A stretch of 64,000 bases of DNA from Chitinophagales bacterium (GTDB lineage Bacteria; Bacteroidota; Bacteroidia; Chitinophagales; LD1). Every line of letters begins with the position of its first letter. Within the stretch, counting starts at the first letter, position 1. Under the pieces are notes generated by a model. That model had not been told where the DNA came from and did no database searches. It saw only the letters and a list, made by a program, of their open reading frames with translations. The DNA is taken from NCBI GenBank assembly GCA_026129525.1, contig JAHCHW010000005.1, positions 62,001-126,000 on the forward strand. Direction: 5' to 3'. Position numbers and translations under genes: made by a program. Positions 62,522 through 64,000 of this stretch are shown in pieces.

Positions 62522-63880
62522 TTAATTTGATTTTACCACCCTTATAATGCTTGTTGCAGTGTCGTTTGAATTGTATGCTCTGATGACATAAAATCCCGCA
62601 TCCCAATTTTGGGTGTCAATTTTGTGTTGCCCGTTCTGTAAACCCATTTGCAGGTATATACTCCGTCCGGTTACATCAAGCACTTCTATTTTGTTGTTTA
62701 TGTCGAAGTTGCTCTCTTCAAATTTTACTTCGATAAAATTGTTGAATGGATTAGGGAATGTTTTAATTACTCTTGGTTGTTCTGTTTCCTTTACTCCGGT
62801 GGCGGGTATGGTGTATTTTGCCACATAGTAATACCCGTTAGCATTCGTAAAGTAACCGGCTGCATATACATTATCATCCAAATCAATAGCAACACTCAGA
62901 ATATCGTCATTAGGCGCTAAACTGTTGTTGCCGCCTACTTCGGTCCATGTGCTTCCGTTCCATTTTGCCACAAAAGCTTTGTTATTCGCATTTTTAAATG
63001 CTCCGGCTGCATATAGATTATTGTTCCTGTCCACCTCCAAATCGAATACATAGTTGTTGAAGCCGGGGTTGCCGGGTTGTATCCAATTGGTGCCATCCCA
63101 TTTAGCAATATAAGCGATGCTACCGGGGGCAGTAAAACCACCGGCTGCATACAAGTTGCCGGCAGCATCTACCGCAATATCGTTAATGTAATTATTCGCA
63201 TTTAATACGCCTACTTCGCTCCACGAACTGCCGTTCCATTTCATTACGTTGTATTTGTTAGGAGCAGAAGTAAAAAAACCGGCAGCATACACATTGCCCG
63301 CATTATCTACTGCAAGGCATTTGATTTCTCCGTTTGGGTTTAAGGCATTAGCGCCTGTTCCCAATTCGCTGAAGGAGTTTCCATCCCATTTGGCAACGTA
63401 GTATTGGTTCTGATTGTTCTTAAATGCACCGGCAGCATACAAATTACCGGACGCATCTATTATCATGGTGCGGATATAACCGTTAAACGGCTTGTTACCT
63501 AAAATGACAAAGGTGTCAGTGGTTTGTTCATAAAGAGCAATTATATAGTCGCCCCCTTCGGTAAACATGCCTCCTATATATACATTATCATTTATATCTG
63601 AGGCAATTGTGTATATAGAATTGTTTGCTTGCAATGGGCCATTGGAAGCGTATATTTCCTTCCATTTGTCGGTTGAAGACAGGTAAGCTACGTAGTAGTA
63701 ATTATCCAAATTTTTGAAATTACCACCCACAAATATGCTGTTCCACATCTGGCTAATGTGTATGTCGTTTATAGCACCGTTGGCGTTAAGCGGACCAACA
63801 GTGCCGACTTCTTCCCATTGCGCCAGTGCATTCAAAAGAACTATACAAGCGGCAATGGTTGATAGAAATTTAGCTTTCAT
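62522..63880 (-). CDS. T9SS-exported seven-repeat propeller protein
   Basis: 452 aa. A signal peptide (about 1-21, ending ALAQ) is followed by seven repeats of about 46-51 residues with the pattern W-E-G...N-I-DIAVD--GN-YAAG-F---N-YYVAKWDG--. Seven such units fit one complete seven-bladed beta-propeller. A type A T9SS sorting domain closes the protein (VIKTFPNPFNNFIEVKF...AGFYVIRAYNSNDTATSIIRVVK). It is the first gene of a likely pair with the T9SS protein at 60811-62502. The function is not known. Confidence 0.87.
   Translation of the reverse strand: MKAKFLSTIAACIVLLNALAQWEEVGTVGPLNANGAINDIHISQMWNSIFVGGNFKNLDNYYYVAYLSSTDKWKEIYASNGPLQANNSIYTIASDINDNVYIGGMFTEGGDYIIALYEQTTDTFVILGNKPFNGYIRTMIIDASGNLYAAGAFKNNQNQYYVAKWDGNSFSELGTGANALNPNGEIKCLAVDNAGNVYAAGFFTSAPNKYNVMKWNGSSWSEVGVLNANNYINDIAVDAAGNLYAAGGFTAPGSIAYIAKWDGTNWIQPGNPGFNNYVFDLEVDRNNNLYAAGAFKNANNKAFVAKWNGSTWTEVGGNNSLAPNDDILSVAIDLDDNVYAAGYFTNANGYYYVAKYTIPATGVKETEQPRVIKTFPNPFNNFIEVKFEESNFDINNKIEVLDVTGRSIYLQMGLQNGQHKIDTQNWDAGFYVIRAYNSNDTATSIIRVVKSN
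62806..63817 (-). repeat. Seven propeller-blade repeats in coding sequence
   Basis: Seven units of about 145 bases within the preceding gene, each encoding a GN-YAAG-F core and a closing AKW(D/N)G. They are diverged at DNA level, typical of old domain duplication. The first two units are the most degenerate. Confidence 0.7.
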
Positions 63881-63904
63881 ATAGCTATTGTTTTGGTTTA
63901 TGAA

Positions 63905-64000
63905 TTAGTATTTCACATTTCCCGAAGCGCAATTCACAAATGAATTGGCGGTAGCAATGTCGCTGTTGTAGTTAGTGCATCCGCCCAAATCAATTCCGTA
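63905..64000 (-). CDS. C-terminal end of an unknown protein (3' partial view)
   Basis: On the minus strand the frame is open from the window edge to a TAA at 63905-63907, giving 31 residues: YGIDLGGCTNYNSDIATANS... ending ...CASGNVKY. It carries two Cys and many Asn/Ser, as in exported proteins. It ends 25 bases upstream of the seven-repeat T9SS gene and may be in the same transcription unit. The fragment is too short to assign. Confidence 0.5.
   Translation of the reverse strand, partial: YGIDLGGCTNYNSDIATANSFVNCASGNVKY

Overview
The window comes from a free-living Bacteroidota chromosome, probably near Chitinophagales/Sphingobacteriales. The evidence is gliding-type gldF-gldG genes, a gldE-like gene, four proteins ending in type A T9SS C-terminal sorting domains (YPNP/FPNPF ... 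GIYYLK type), SprB repeats, repeated TAnnTTTG-like -7 boxes just upstream of start codons, and an almost complete lack of Shine-Dalgarno sequences (one clear exception at 13775). I saw no rRNA, tRNA, CRISPR array, transposase or prophage gene. No gene-free stretch exceeds about 190 bases.

Layout. 0-18 kb is core envelope and housekeeping: the 3' part of an alpha-2-macroglobulin gene, gldF-gldG, an RluA-type pseudouridine synthase, an M3 oligopeptidase, a CNNM/CBS protein (gldE-like), TerC, rbfA with a LolC/E-type permease, an MsbA-like ABC exporter, a small secreted protein, uppS-bamA and purN. 18.5-23.8 kb is one giant T9SS cargo gene built from two LamG+Ig+PKD modules. 23.9-35.7 kb is a surface-glycan block. 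On the + strand it holds a GT2, a sulfotransferase and an LPG-synthase-type membrane protein. On the - strand it holds kbl, a GT4, a FemAB-like acyltransferase, an MBOAT with its SGNH partner, wecB and a large membrane protein. After trhO comes a second T9SS cargo with six SprB repeats (36.8-39.7 kb).

40-55 kb returns to housekeeping: two MFS transporters, heme A synthase, nadD preceded by a toxin-antitoxin pair whose toxin reading frame is broken, CorA, a SPOUT RNA methyltransferase, an alpha/beta hydrolase, a class A PBP, a DUF3109 protein, a TraB/GumN protein, two paralogous lipoproteins, a half-length asparaginase and a diheme cytochrome c. 55.5-60.6 kb is a second sugar-related run (two glycosyltransferases and a DegT aminotransferase) followed by an aromatic amino acid ammonia-lyase resembling flavobacterial tyrosine ammonia-lyase. 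The right end holds two adjacent T9SS beta-propeller proteins and the C-terminus of a third gene product.

How the genes fit together. Many genes serve the outer surface: BamA inserts outer-membrane proteins, T9SS exports cargo, and type A cargo in studied species is attached to a special LPS. A locus for an acylated, possibly sulfated, ManNAc-containing glycan lies between two such cargo genes, which makes it a candidate for the cargo anchor, though this is inference. The most unusual DNA-level signal is a theme of heptanucleotide arrays. Two lie inside conserved genes (ctaA and a SPOUT methyltransferase), each with three perfect units, i.e. 21 in-frame bases. A degenerate one abuts gldF. A double palindrome sits between two convergent genes at 47.6 kb.
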